64,000 nt of DNA from Pseudoalteromonas ulvae UL12 (GTDB lineage Bacteria; Pseudomonadota; Gammaproteobacteria; Enterobacterales; Alteromonadaceae), in assembly GCF_014925405.1 (NCBI RefSeq), contig NZ_AQHJ01000021.1, forward strand, positions 1 to 64,000. The letters are read 5' to 3'. The notes under the pieces were generated by a model, which saw nothing but the letters and a program-made list of their open reading frames with translations, ran no database searches and had not been told where the DNA came from. Position numbers and translations under genes: made by a program. Below are positions 35,886 to 44,029 of this stretch, piece after piece. Position 1 is the stretch's first letter. Each line of letters begins with the position of its first letter.

Positions 35886-36451
35886 TTGCGAGTATTAGGC
35901 ATAATTTTCCGTTCCTATATAGATTTATTTTATTTGCTCTAATTTTAACCGTCATCACAGTGTTATCGTATATAGCGTTAATTGTTATTAGTCAAACGAA
36001 TAACAAAATCAGCTCTTTAGCTAGTGCAATATATTGGGAAAGTAGAGCTGTTTTGTATGATGGCCCAGACAAAGTTTCTGTAACACCTGCAGAGCATTTT
36101 GTAGCAGAAATTAAAGGTCTTAGATCTGATCGTCAAGTTGTCTTTAGTAAGTGGGGGGATGGTGGTTTCGTTCTCATCGAAGCTGAACTAGCTGACCTTG
36201 ATATTGTTAACTTTCAAGGCGCTAAATCTATCGTTGATAGATATAAAGGCAAAAAAATATTCGTTGATTATTACCAATATAGCGATGATGGTAAGGTCAA
36301 AGATGCAGTAGTGTTGTGGGATGAGTTCGATGCACCTATTAACGCAGAAATAGTTGAAAGACATTTTGCAAAGCCGGTTGAAACACCTCCCACAAACATA
36401 GTTAATACGTTAATGGCTAAGCATTTTTGGAAGTTATTTAAAGAAGGGTGA
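35882..36451 (+). CDS. bitopic protein of pilus operon, unknown
   Basis: A 189-residue protein with an N-terminal membrane helix (about 11-38, LYRFILFALILTVITVLSYIALIVI) and a periplasmic domain with ADLDIVNFQGAKSIVDRYKGKKIFVDYYQYSDDGKVKDAVVLWDEF. I do not recognise it. It is coupled to the PilP-like gene and is followed 7 bases later by the exported tandem-repeat protein. Confidence 0.55.
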   Translation: MIASIRHNFPFLYRFILFALILTVITVLSYIALIVISQTNNKISSLASAIYWESRAVLYDGPDKVSVTPAEHFVAEIKGLRSDRQVVFSKWGDGGFVLIEAELADLDIVNFQGAKSIVDRYKGKKIFVDYYQYSDDGKVKDAVVLWDEFDAPINAEIVERHFAKPVETPPTNIVNTLMAKHFWKLFKEG

Positions 36452-36458
36452 AATTGAA

Positions 36459-37307
36459 ATGAAGACTATTTCTTCTATGTTGGCCGTGTGTATTATCGGA
36501 TTGTCAGGTTCTGCTTTAAGTGCTGAATGGGCGCATAAAAAGGACACGTTTGACCAACGTGGTCAAGTAACCTTAAAGGATGCTGCAGGTAATACCTGGG
36601 GCCAGAATAATGACGAGGCCTATAGGGGGCTTTCATCTACATCATCCCCTACCGTTTTGAATGTTACAGTTAATATTGGTGAGGTAACTATTCCTGCTGC
36701 TAAAGAGGAAGAGGTTACTTTCAGTTCACCTGCTTCAGATAGTAATACTCTTAGAGCAAATTTATCAGAGAGCTTTATTAGCAATAAAACACTAATTGAA
36801 ATAGTAAGTATGTCTGGGGGTGCTCAAAGTGATTGGTGTGATAAGCCTTATAATTCACCTGATTATACAGTAAATGGCATTTTGGCCAGGTTAGATGTTA
36901 GCGGCGGATATAGTGGGGGAAATACTACTGGTGTGGTATCTACTGCGGGAGGTGGTGTTAGGAGGTGCCATACTAATGCTGGTAGTATAAATGTTACAGC
37001 TAAAGTTATTGAAGTGGAAAGTGGAACGGTTCAGCGGTATCAGTGGACGATTGGCGCTGGTACCACGCAAACATTTAATGTAACTGGTAGTACAGACCAA
37101 AGTAAAATGGTGGCACATGCCAGTAATGGCGTTAGATGTCAGTGGAGCGCTCACCCATATAATAGCCCCACATCATATAGTGTCTATGTTGTGAATGATA
37201 TGTCGTTTGACGGTTCTACCGGCGAAGCAACATTCACTACTAACTCCGCTTATGGAGGTTACAATTGTAGCAGCGCCGTTATTGTTGCGTATATATGGAC
37301 TCCATAG
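36459..37307 (+). CDS. secreted protein with duplicated Cys-containing module
   Basis: A 282-residue protein with signal peptide MKTISSMLAVCIIGLSGSALSA. Two related halves carry W-C/S-xx-PYNSP-x-Y-T/S-V and a Gly-rich strand then Cys: residues about 125-170 (DWCDKPYNSPDYTVNG, then GGVRRCH) and about 225-275 (CQWSAHPYNSPTSYSVY, then GGYNCSS). It ends YIWTP. The last gene of the pilus operon, before the terminator. A secreted adhesin or pilus tip factor is plausible; the family is not recognised. Confidence 0.6.
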   Translation: MKTISSMLAVCIIGLSGSALSAEWAHKKDTFDQRGQVTLKDAAGNTWGQNNDEAYRGLSSTSSPTVLNVTVNIGEVTIPAAKEEEVTFSSPASDSNTLRANLSESFISNKTLIEIVSMSGGAQSDWCDKPYNSPDYTVNGILARLDVSGGYSGGNTTGVVSTAGGGVRRCHTNAGSINVTAKVIEVESGTVQRYQWTIGAGTTQTFNVTGSTDQSKMVAHASNGVRCQWSAHPYNSPTSYSVYVVNDMSFDGSTGEATFTTNSAYGGYNCSSAVIVAYIWTP

Positions 37308-37333
37308 AAAACTAAGATAGAAAAATATTTATC

Positions 37334-37355
37334 AAGCCCCATTAGGGGCTTTTTT
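37334..37355 (+). terminator. terminator after pilus operon
   Basis: AAGCCCC-ATTA-GGGGCTT stem followed by a T run. Confidence 0.9.
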
Positions 37356-37402
37356 GTTGGGATAATAGTGATAGCTATTAAAGTGGAACTTGAAGGACTG
37401 AT

Positions 37403-38122
37403 ATGAAAATCAATAAATTAATTAAAGCTATGAGTGTAGCAGGGGTTTTAGCGTTAAGCGGTTGTGCGGCAACTGATGGGACAGGTTTAGCAGATTCGTT
37501 GGAAGTGTCAACCAAGATGAGTAGTACTATCTGGCTTGATCCAGTGGGTTCGGATAAGAGAACGATATTCCTATCCCTTCGAAATACTAGCGATAAAGAT
37601 ATGAATATTGCTAATCAAATTAGTGAAGCTATCGTTAGCAAGGGTTACAAAGTGGTTACTAACCCAGATGAAGCCCATTATTGGATCCAGGGAAATATCC
37701 TGAAGGTTGGAAAATCTACTGACGAAGAAACTGACTCATTCCTAGATACCGGCTTCGGTGGTGGTGTAGTCGGTGGTGTCCTTGGTTCAACGATTGGTGG
37801 TGGCAATGGTAAAACGGCTGCTACTGTGGGGGGAGCATTGGCAGGTTATTTAATTGACAAGGCATTTGAAGATACTATGTATACGATGGTTACTGACTTG
37901 CAGATATCAGAAGCTTCAGATGAGACTGTGTTATCTAAATCTAATCACCAATTATCTCAAGGTAATTCTGGTTCAACTGTGCAAGTGTCAGAAAAAAGCG
38001 GTAATCGCAAAAAATACCAGACTCGAATTGTATCTACAGCGAGTCAATCCAATCTTGCCTTTGATCAAGCTAGACCTGAATTGGAATCCGGTTTAATACG
38101 TTCTATCTCTGGCCTTTTGTAA
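37403..38122 (+). CDS. traT: TraT surface-exclusion / complement-resistance lipoprotein
   Basis: A 239-residue outer-membrane lipoprotein. The signal MKINKLIKAMSVAGVLALSGC contains lipobox LALSGC; the mature start is AATDGTG. It has the TraT-typical blocks VSTKMSSTIWLDPV, FLSLRNTSDKDMNI, GGGNGKTAATVGGALAGYLIDKAFEDTMYTMVTDLQI, and KYQTRIVSTASQSNL. TraT lowers mating with cells that already carry the plasmid and can mask the surface. It has its own promoter region and terminator, between the pilus operon and the last transfer operon. Confidence 0.93.
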   Translation: MKINKLIKAMSVAGVLALSGCAATDGTGLADSLEVSTKMSSTIWLDPVGSDKRTIFLSLRNTSDKDMNIANQISEAIVSKGYKVVTNPDEAHYWIQGNILKVGKSTDEETDSFLDTGFGGGVVGGVLGSTIGGGNGKTAATVGGALAGYLIDKAFEDTMYTMVTDLQISEASDETVLSKSNHQLSQGNSGSTVQVSEKSGNRKKYQTRIVSTASQSNLAFDQARPELESGLIRSISGLL

Positions 38123-38131
38123 TGAGGTTTT

Positions 38132-38155
38132 GGGTCGTTTTACGGCCCTTTTTTT
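38132..38155 (+). terminator. terminator after traT
   Basis: GGGTCGT (38132-38138) pairs with ACGGCCC (38142-38148) with one wobble, then TTTTTTT. Confidence 0.85.
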
Positions 38156-38163
38156 AAAAAATA

Positions 38164-38177
38164 TTCTACATGTAGAA
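38164..38177. repeat. dispersed palindrome TTCTACATGTAGAA, copy 6
   Basis: Perfect copy 39 bp upstream of the last transfer operon, after the traT terminator. This copy is suitably placed to act as an operator. Confidence 0.75.
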
Positions 38178-38216
38178 ATTAGATCTGTTAGTAATTGATT
38201 AAATACGTTTAAAATA

Positions 38217-38711
38217 ATGACAAAAGAAACTATACGGAAAAACGAAGTGGTAGGGATTGGTAGAAATCCTCGATGGTGGCAACCCTTCGAAAAAGCTTTT
38301 ATATGTGAACACATTACTCTTAACCAAGAGAAGCTAGGTTTATCTGACGAAAAAATGGTTGCCGCCAAAAAGCGAGTTAATGACGCTGATAAAGAAGACT
38401 TCCAAGATGTAGTCAATGACCTTTATTGGGAAAAAAATGTACGTACTACATTAATAAAATATTTAGCTCGTAAAAATAGGGAAGAGCTTGGCTGCAATAG
38501 TCAAAAAAAATATAAAACAATTGGTGTCGTTGAAAAAACGAAAGAGCATTTTGATGAACAGAAGAAGGAGCTTGGGTATTCAGGTGTGAGTCATAGCGAA
38601 TTTGTTGTTGATCTTATTGCAGCTAGAGCTGTAATAAAGGAGGTGATGAATAGTAAAAACCTTTCATTTGATGATGCTATAGCGTATCTAAGTGAGTTAG
38701 CAGATGAATAA
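38217..38711 (+). CDS. hypothetical protein leading the last transfer operon
   Basis: A 164-residue basic cytoplasmic protein, not recognised. It has no signal or membrane helix. The C-terminal part (YSGVSHSEFVVDLIAARAVIKEVMNSKNLSFDDAIAYLSELADE) could be a helical dimerisation or ribbon-helix-helix-like region. ATG 38217 has no convincing ribosome site; a TAAAAT box lies only a few bases upstream, so the mRNA may be leaderless or the start may lie further in. It overlaps the next gene by 8 bases and could regulate that operon. Confidence 0.5.
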   Translation: MTKETIRKNEVVGIGRNPRWWQPFEKAFICEHITLNQEKLGLSDEKMVAAKKRVNDADKEDFQDVVNDLYWEKNVRTTLIKYLARKNREELGCNSQKKYKTIGVVEKTKEHFDEQKKELGYSGVSHSEFVVDLIAARAVIKEVMNSKNLSFDDAIAYLSELADE

Positions 38712-39150
38712 ACTGTTAGTGTTAATGCTAGTGTTTTTATCCTTAGATGTTTATTCTGCGGAGTATTTAACGATTATTTACGATGCAAGATATGACAAAA
38801 TAACTGGTGTTCCAAAAAATATTTACGTACACCACTATGACGTCTCTGAAGTGAGTAAAATAGAAACTCAAATTAATAGGCGTCTGGTATTTAAAGGTCA
38901 AGCTAAAAGTCAAAGTGATGTTGAAGTTTGGGCTATGAATAAAGTCAATAAAGATCCTGAAATTAAGGCTCTAATCGATAAGCTACCGCTTGCGTATGAC
39001 TATCTTACTGCAGTTGACGAATTCGGGTTAACTAAAGTACCAGCCGTCGTTTACAGTGATGGTGATAAAAATTTTGTTGTATACGGCGAAACTAACATTT
39101 CTAAAGCGATTCAAAAAGTCAACGCTTACCGCTATGGTACTAAGCGCTAG
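38704..39150 (+). CDS. integrating conjugative element protein, TIGR03757 (PFL_4709) type
   Basis: A 148-residue exported protein with signal MNKLLVLMLVFLSLDVYS. The thioredoxin-like layout ends VDEFGLTKVPAVVYSDGDKNFVVYGETNISKAIQKVNAYR. That fits TIGR03757/DUF1525, which precedes the TraU-like gene in type G clusters. It has no CxxC, so it is probably structural. Overlaps the TraU-like gene. Confidence 0.8.
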   Translation: MNKLLVLMLVFLSLDVYSAEYLTIIYDARYDKITGVPKNIYVHHYDVSEVSKIETQINRRLVFKGQAKSQSDVEVWAMNKVNKDPEIKALIDKLPLAYDYLTAVDEFGLTKVPAVVYSDGDKNFVVYGETNISKAIQKVNAYRYGTKR

Positions 39151-40120
39151 CCTTTTTGCTAGCGCCCCTTCAGTACAAGCTGATTTTTCATTCGATACAT
39201 TTATTAAAGCTGGCTCTATAGATACATTGAGTTGTGCTGCATTTACAGTTAAAGGTGCATGTTTTTGGATTAAATGTACCTTGATTGCGTGTAATTTCGA
39301 TACAACAGCAATTATTGAGCACTATACCCCAGATGTTTTCGTTTCTGTCTATGATTCAAAATCCCCTGAGAAAATTAGCAGATCTATTACCAATACTATG
39401 ACAGGAATACTTCCTTGGCATTCTGACGGTGCTGAGCAAACAAGGATGCGTGACAACAAGCGTATGGCGATCAATTACAGGATTGCTGATGTGTATGGTA
39501 GCCCTTCAGCTCAACTACTTATAAATATCCTTAAAGAGCTTCCTCTAGGATTGGCATGTGATCCTGGTAGTACTCCGTATAAACCGTATTTTGTTAGCCG
39601 CTCGAATCCTTTTTTCTGGAATACTGGGTTGATTGACGGAATTAGTAATCTAGCCGGTAGGGATAGATACATAGGTGAGAGAAAGGATGGTACTAGGAAT
39701 GCGTTCATTAATAAAAATCTCTGGGGTTATTTATATCCTAGAACGGGGGTTGTTTTAAATCAAGATCACTATAAAGCAAGTGCGGTAATTGCACAGCGCT
39801 CAATCGATATAGTTTTTAATGGAGCGTTTGGTATTTATAGCGATGAACTTGATGGCTCAGAAGGCCAGTGGTATCGGCCATCAATGAGTGTTGAAGAGTG
39901 GTCTACAAAAGAGGGTAAATGGCAAATGCTTTACCCTAAATATGAAAGTGGATGTCACATATTGGGTGAAGAAAGATTGAAAAGGCCCAGTGATGCTGAC
40001 ATGGAAGGTTGGGGTGATAGGCGTTCAGATGACGGTGATTACATATGGCATTACTGGAGAAGATATGAGTGTTGCCAGAAACCTAGTGGGTATTCGTTTA
40101 TAGGAAAAGTACGATGGTAA
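39056..40120 (+). CDS. TraU-like conjugative protein, TIGR03756 (PFL_4710) type
   Basis: Up to 354 residues. The signal region LKRFKKSTLTAMVLSASLFASAPSVQA is followed by a TraU-like Cys block: DTLSCAAFTVKGACFWIKCTLIACNF. Later regions include LGLACDPGSTPYKPYFVSRSNPFFWNTGLIDGISN, and the end has YWRRYECCQKPSG. TraU-type proteins stabilise mating pairs in the periplasm. The start is unclear: ATG 39056/39059 gives an unusually long N-region, ATG 39134 would leave the signal without basic residues; an alternative codon in between is possible. Overlaps both neighbours. Confidence 0.8.
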   Translation: MMVIKILLYTAKLTFLKRFKKSTLTAMVLSASLFASAPSVQADFSFDTFIKAGSIDTLSCAAFTVKGACFWIKCTLIACNFDTTAIIEHYTPDVFVSVYDSKSPEKISRSITNTMTGILPWHSDGAEQTRMRDNKRMAINYRIADVYGSPSAQLLINILKELPLGLACDPGSTPYKPYFVSRSNPFFWNTGLIDGISNLAGRDRYIGERKDGTRNAFINKNLWGYLYPRTGVVLNQDHYKASAVIAQRSIDIVFNGAFGIYSDELDGSEGQWYRPSMSVEEWSTKEGKWQMLYPKYESGCHILGEERLKRPSDADMEGWGDRRSDDGDYIWHYWRRYECCQKPSGYSFIGKVRW

Positions 40121-41481
40121 AAATTTCTAAAATATTTGGTGTAATGCTGTTGGTTTCTGCGTTGCCTGTTTTGGCTGAAGATGAGGGTAAAGTTGATACT
40201 GTGCTCGATAAAATGGATCCGGTATTAGATTATAAGATAGGCGGCACTAGCAGTATAGGTCGTCGTAGACTTACTCCAACTGTAGATGTCAATTATCCCG
40301 AGTTCGGGTGGAATGTTGGTGCAAGTTGTTCTGGGTGGGATGCAGGTATTTCTGTATCTGGTTTGATGAACGATGCAAAGAGTAAGTTTCAGCGTCTTCA
40401 AAAAGACGTAGTATCTTCAATTACTGGGTTTATAACTCAATATCCCATGCTTCTTATTCAGCGTGAAGATCCAGGTTTATATGAAATGCTTAATAACTCT
40501 ATTTTGAATGGCGAAGATATATTTGATGTGTCTGCAGCAAGTTGTAGAGATATGTCTAAGCGATATATGGAAGGGTCTAACGGCCTTGGTGATGTTGTTG
40601 AAACAAGTGGATGGTTAGAATTTAGTTCTAACGCTTCAGAAGATAAAGAAAACAAAGATTTGATTTCTGAGGTTGAAAATGCTGATGAAAACAAAGGTGA
40701 TGCAGGTGTCATCGGCATGAACGGTGAAAAGTGTGGCGGTAAAGACAGTGAGCGTTGTAAGCCTGTTAAAGACGTTATCAAAGAAGGGTTTGACAGGACT
40801 GCAGATAAAGTTACCACTAATGCTAATGGAGAGCCTGTGGTTAGTTGGATACAGCAAATATGGGATGACTACGAAGCTGCTGAAGATTGGATTGTTGATG
40901 TTGTTGGTGACACTCAATATGCCACATGCCAAGACTGTACGAAATTGATAGAAATACCTGGCTACGGTGTTTATAGCTTTATTGCAGATGAAGCAACCGA
41001 AATTCGTGATGCGTTAGCATTGATTGTAGAGGGGGATAGCGTTCCTTCGTTAGATCAACTTCGGGATATTAGCTCTAACGATGTTTTGATTAACGAGAGT
41101 GTTATTTATGCACTTCGTGATGAAATAGCGCAACGGCATTTATTTATTACTCGAATCGCTCAGGATGTCGCTTTATTAAGAACTGTAGATATGCTGCTAG
41201 CAGCTCGACGGATAATGATTGCTGGTAAGGGGGATGCGAACTTTACATCCGTTCCTAAAAACCTTGAAATTGTAGATTCTAAGATAAAAATGCTTGCTGA
41301 AGAGGTGGGTATGATCAAGGAAGAGTTGGAGCTTAAAAGGGTTGCAAGGGGGGACGCTGTGGCCTTGTTGCTTGGAAGATTCGAAAGCCGCCGTAACTTG
41401 AGACAAGACAGTAGTATTGATGGTGAAATACAACGTCGTGCAGTAGAAGGTCTTCAAAAAGTTACCGGTAGGGGTCAGTGA
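40114..41481 (+). CDS. integrating conjugative element protein, TIGR03755 (PFL_4711) type
   Basis: A 455-residue exported protein with signal MVKISKIFGVMLLVSALPVLA. It has a YKIGGTSSIGRRRLTPTVDVNYPEFGWNVGASCSGWDAGISVSGLMN start block and a C-terminal coiled coil (about 385-455, LEIVDSKIKMLAEEVGMIKEELELKR). The order TIGR03757-TIGR03756-TIGR03755 is diagnostic of the type G distal cluster. Cysteines are numerous in the middle. It is probably periplasmic or at the outer membrane. Confidence 0.8.
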   Translation: MVKISKIFGVMLLVSALPVLAEDEGKVDTVLDKMDPVLDYKIGGTSSIGRRRLTPTVDVNYPEFGWNVGASCSGWDAGISVSGLMNDAKSKFQRLQKDVVSSITGFITQYPMLLIQREDPGLYEMLNNSILNGEDIFDVSAASCRDMSKRYMEGSNGLGDVVETSGWLEFSSNASEDKENKDLISEVENADENKGDAGVIGMNGEKCGGKDSERCKPVKDVIKEGFDRTADKVTTNANGEPVVSWIQQIWDDYEAAEDWIVDVVGDTQYATCQDCTKLIEIPGYGVYSFIADEATEIRDALALIVEGDSVPSLDQLRDISSNDVLINESVIYALRDEIAQRHLFITRIAQDVALLRTVDMLLAARRIMIAGKGDANFTSVPKNLEIVDSKIKMLAEEVGMIKEELELKRVARGDAVALLLGRFESRRNLRQDSSIDGEIQRRAVEGLQKVTGRGQ

Positions 41482-41825
41482 AAATCATGATTAAAATTGT
41501 TTTGAAGTGGGTCTTAATATCTATAGCCGTTTTAATTGGATTATCATTGCTTGGTGCTGTGCTTGCTTCTATTGGCATCGATGGTTGGAAATCTATTGAC
41601 AGTACATGGAATAACTTGGGTATATATGCTTCAGCGGCAACTTACGGATTATACGCGTATGTTGCATTTCATTGGCGTGAATCGTGTCATTGGCTGGCCA
41701 ATAGGGTAACAGAAGGAGAAAAAGCGGAACAGCTCGGTAATGCTCTAGTAGAGAAAAAAATATTGGCCATAAGTATTGTCCTTTTTGTTGAGGTGATCAG
41801 TTGGACGTCGAGGTATAGTTTATGA
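41478..41825 (+). CDS. small inner-membrane protein of transfer cluster
   Basis: A 115-residue protein with a strong N-terminal membrane helix (about 6-32, VLKWVLISIAVLIGLSLLGAVLASIGI) and further hydrophobic stretches (about 48-66 and 95-110). GTG 41478 overlaps the previous stop. It is the usual small membrane protein before TraG in type G clusters. Not named. Confidence 0.65.
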   Translation: MKIMIKIVLKWVLISIAVLIGLSLLGAVLASIGIDGWKSIDSTWNNLGIYASAATYGLYAYVAFHWRESCHWLANRVTEGEKAEQLGNALVEKKILAISIVLFVEVISWTSRYSL

Positions 41826-43561
41826 CGTTTACCAGTTTATCTGACCTATATTTCATGAGTATTGGCCTATATGCGTTAAATACGCTATGGGCCATTATCG
41901 TTGATACTAAATTGATAATATTGCCGATTATCATGATAGTCCTTGAAGTCATGAAAGAAAGTACTGAATCCGGAAAGGCATTTAGTGACTCTGGATTTAT
42001 GCTTAAAAAATTGGAAACCAGAATATATATCGGTATTTTTACGATCATATTTTTTGCTTGGCCAATGGTTCCTTTTGAAATTGACAATATGACGCAATAC
42101 ACGAAGCAATGTGAAGCAGGTGAAGAAGTTTATATCGAAGACGATATAGGGATTGGGGAAATAATTAATAGTAGTCCCAGATTGGTTGATCAAGTAAAAA
42201 TAAAACCTAATAACCTTTTGGTTGAGGTATCCGGAAGCAAATTGAGAGTACCTTTGGCTATGCAGCTTGTTATGTCATACATGTCAGGTTATAGCGTTGA
42301 ATCAGTAGACAAACTGCCTTGCTCCATCAATGTCGTAGCTGTTAGTAAGCAATTATTAGATACTCAAATTAAAGATACTGATTTATTGATAGAAACGAAA
42401 GAGTTCGTTAAGCAGTGTTTTGAACCGGCGCGTTCATTAGCTGTTAGAAACAAAGATAGTAACATGCCTTGGTTGGAGAATCCTGATACTGCAGATTTAG
42501 CTTGGCCAGGTCATCGATCATTTATGAACGATGCCTACTACGGAGCAGTAGGTAGAGGGTTTTATTCTCAGGTATTGCTTGAAGGTTGGCAAGGAGCTAA
42601 AACTAATCAGCAAGTACCTAAATGGATGCAAAGCAAAGAAGCTGAACAAAATGGTGAAATAGACTGTAGTAGCGGGTCTTGCCTACATCAAGTAGGTGGT
42701 TTTCCATCATGTAGAGAGTGGTGGCAGGGTATAGGTGCTGGGTATAGTGGTGTGAGTGTAAGTTCAAATGACATATCGCTTAGAAGCCGGTTAATAAAAA
42801 ACCTGCCAGAAAATACCGGTAGTAACTACGGATCATTCGTCGCAATGCTGAAGGAATACAATATATTTGAAAATACTGAGTCAGAAAACGATACCCTATT
42901 AAGAATGGCCTATTTTAACCCTGTGGCGATTAACAGAATTAAAGGTGCAGAGATTAAAGATTATGCTTGGGATAGCGAAACTAACGCGATACAGGGCGTT
43001 ATATCGAGAACGTTGGGTACCATAGGTACGGCGGGAGCAGCAATCGGTAATTTTGCTGGTGCTAGTATGATTCAATTAGCAGCGCCTTTGGCTAAAAGTA
43101 TGGTGTTTTTGATTTTACTGACGGCCTATCCTATGGCTGTGATCGTTTCAAAGTTTGGTTATAAATTTATTATTCCATTCCATTTTTTTGTGGGTTCAGT
43201 ATTTTTTTGGCCTTTTCTTTGGGATTTGGCTTTATTAGCACAACAAAGTTTAATAGAAAGTACGATGGCTAATGGCGATTTATGGATAGGGGATATAACT
43301 CGAACGAATACTATGTTGCTTGGCCAATATCTAACAGACGCATTGTTTTTGGCGTTTCCAACTTTGTTTACTGGTGTTATGACAGCGGCTGGAATGACGG
43401 TCGGTTCCCACATGAGCGGAATTTCGAGTGACCCAGGTGGAAGTGCTGGTAGCCCTGCTAGACAAGAGGGTAATAAGCAATCTGGTAATGTACGAAAAGG
43501 TGCTGAAAACGGAATTAAATCGGGAGCTAAAAGAGTGGCGTCAAAAGGAGCGAAAGGGTAG
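41822..43561 (+). CDS. traG: TraG N-terminal-domain conjugative protein
   Basis: A 579-residue polytopic membrane protein with helices near 30-50, 78-95 and 410-530 (MVFLILLTAYPMAVIV, HFFVGSVFFWPFLWDLALL, LFLAFPTLFTGVMTAAGMTVG). The long periplasmic loop has Cys pairs (YTKQCEAGEE, LPCSINVV, DCSSGSCLHQVGGFPSCREWW). It matches TraG-N proteins involved in mating-pair stabilisation and, in F, entry exclusion. The tail is Gly/Lys-rich. The large C-terminal domain of F TraG is absent, as in other type G members. The last transfer gene in the cluster. Confidence 0.85.
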   Translation: MTFTSLSDLYFMSIGLYALNTLWAIIVDTKLIILPIIMIVLEVMKESTESGKAFSDSGFMLKKLETRIYIGIFTIIFFAWPMVPFEIDNMTQYTKQCEAGEEVYIEDDIGIGEIINSSPRLVDQVKIKPNNLLVEVSGSKLRVPLAMQLVMSYMSGYSVESVDKLPCSINVVAVSKQLLDTQIKDTDLLIETKEFVKQCFEPARSLAVRNKDSNMPWLENPDTADLAWPGHRSFMNDAYYGAVGRGFYSQVLLEGWQGAKTNQQVPKWMQSKEAEQNGEIDCSSGSCLHQVGGFPSCREWWQGIGAGYSGVSVSSNDISLRSRLIKNLPENTGSNYGSFVAMLKEYNIFENTESENDTLLRMAYFNPVAINRIKGAEIKDYAWDSETNAIQGVISRTLGTIGTAGAAIGNFAGASMIQLAAPLAKSMVFLILLTAYPMAVIVSKFGYKFIIPFHFFVGSVFFWPFLWDLALLAQQSLIESTMANGDLWIGDITRTNTMLLGQYLTDALFLAFPTLFTGVMTAAGMTVGSHMSGISSDPGGSAGSPARQEGNKQSGNVRKGAENGIKSGAKRVASKGAKG

Positions 43562-43568
43562 TTAAAAA

Positions 43569-43595
43569 AAAGGAGGATTTTTTAAATCCTCCTTT
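43569..43595. terminator. bidirectional terminator between traG and a minus-strand small gene
   Basis: AAAGGAGGATTT-TTT-AAATCCTCCTTT stem with A tract on one side and T tract on the other, suited to stop convergent transcription. Confidence 0.9.
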
Positions 43596-43745
43596 TTATT
43601 TATTTTCATAAACTTGAATCATTTCACCGTTTGGGCCTTTTGGCTTATATGAAACAACTGGCTTAGATTCAGTTTCATCTGCTGTGCCATTACCACCAAC
43701 TAATGAAGCAATGACGTTTAGTGTTAAAGATAGTAGTGTGTTCAT
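43596..43745 (-). CDS. 49-residue small protein with structured leader
   Basis: A minus-strand reading frame: ATG at 43745-43743, stop at 43596-43598. It encodes 49 residues beginning MNTLLSLTLNVIASLVGG and ending EMIQVYENK. A good ribosome site (GAGGGGA) lies 6 bases upstream of the ATG. The N-terminal part is hydrophobic (residues 3-16), the rest polar. Its 5' region contains a 124-bp inverted-repeat structure that pairs with the ribosome site. It abuts a bidirectional terminator. It could be a small membrane-active peptide or a type I toxin-like gene; no family recognised. Confidence 0.6.
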   Translation of the reverse strand: MNTLLSLTLNVIASLVGGNGTADETESKPVVSYKPKGPNGEMIQVYENK

Positions 43746-43754
43746 TTTAAATCC

Positions 43755-43878
43755 CCTCTGTCTGATTGCTCACTTAACATTGGCCGACGTGCAATATGGA
43801 TGAAGCAATGCGAAGCAGCATTTCTTCCATATTGATTAGCGTCTGCCGATATATTGTACCTCATTAGATAGACAGAGG
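43755..43878 (-). promoter_or_regulatory. long inverted-repeat leader upstream of the minus-strand small gene
   Basis: On the minus strand CCTCTGTCT (complement of 43870-43878) pairs with AGACAGAGG (complement of 43755-43763), the latter overlapping the ribosome site. Inside, 43792-43800 CAATATGGA pairs with 43826-43834 TCCATATTG, with further GAA/TTC and AATGC/GCATT pairing. GGCCGACG and CGTCTGCC add a mid stem. The fold would hide the ribosome site, so translation control by opening of the structure is inferred. Confidence 0.55.
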
Positions 43879-43913
43879 ATTGTGATGCAACATAAAAGCT
43901 ACTAATACTAAAA

Positions 43914-43927
43914 TTCTACATGAAGAA
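43914..43927. repeat. dispersed palindrome, one-base variant (TTCTACATGAAGAA), copy 7
   Basis: The same one-base variant as before parA. It lies upstream of the minus-strand small gene and of the candidate small RNA. Confidence 0.65.
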
Positions 43928-44029
43928 TTAATTTAGATGGTAGCACAGCAAGATCAAAAAGAAAGTGAATAGTCAGTTAAAAATATTATAGAGTCAAAAA
44001 ATGGCTCTAAAACGATGTATTATAGTGTT

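Noticed and set aside
43755..43878. Integron attC (VCR-like) site because of its length of about 124 bp
   Set aside because: The ends lack the RYYYAAC...GTTRRRY core sites, and no integron integrase flanks it. The outer stem overlaps a ribosome site.
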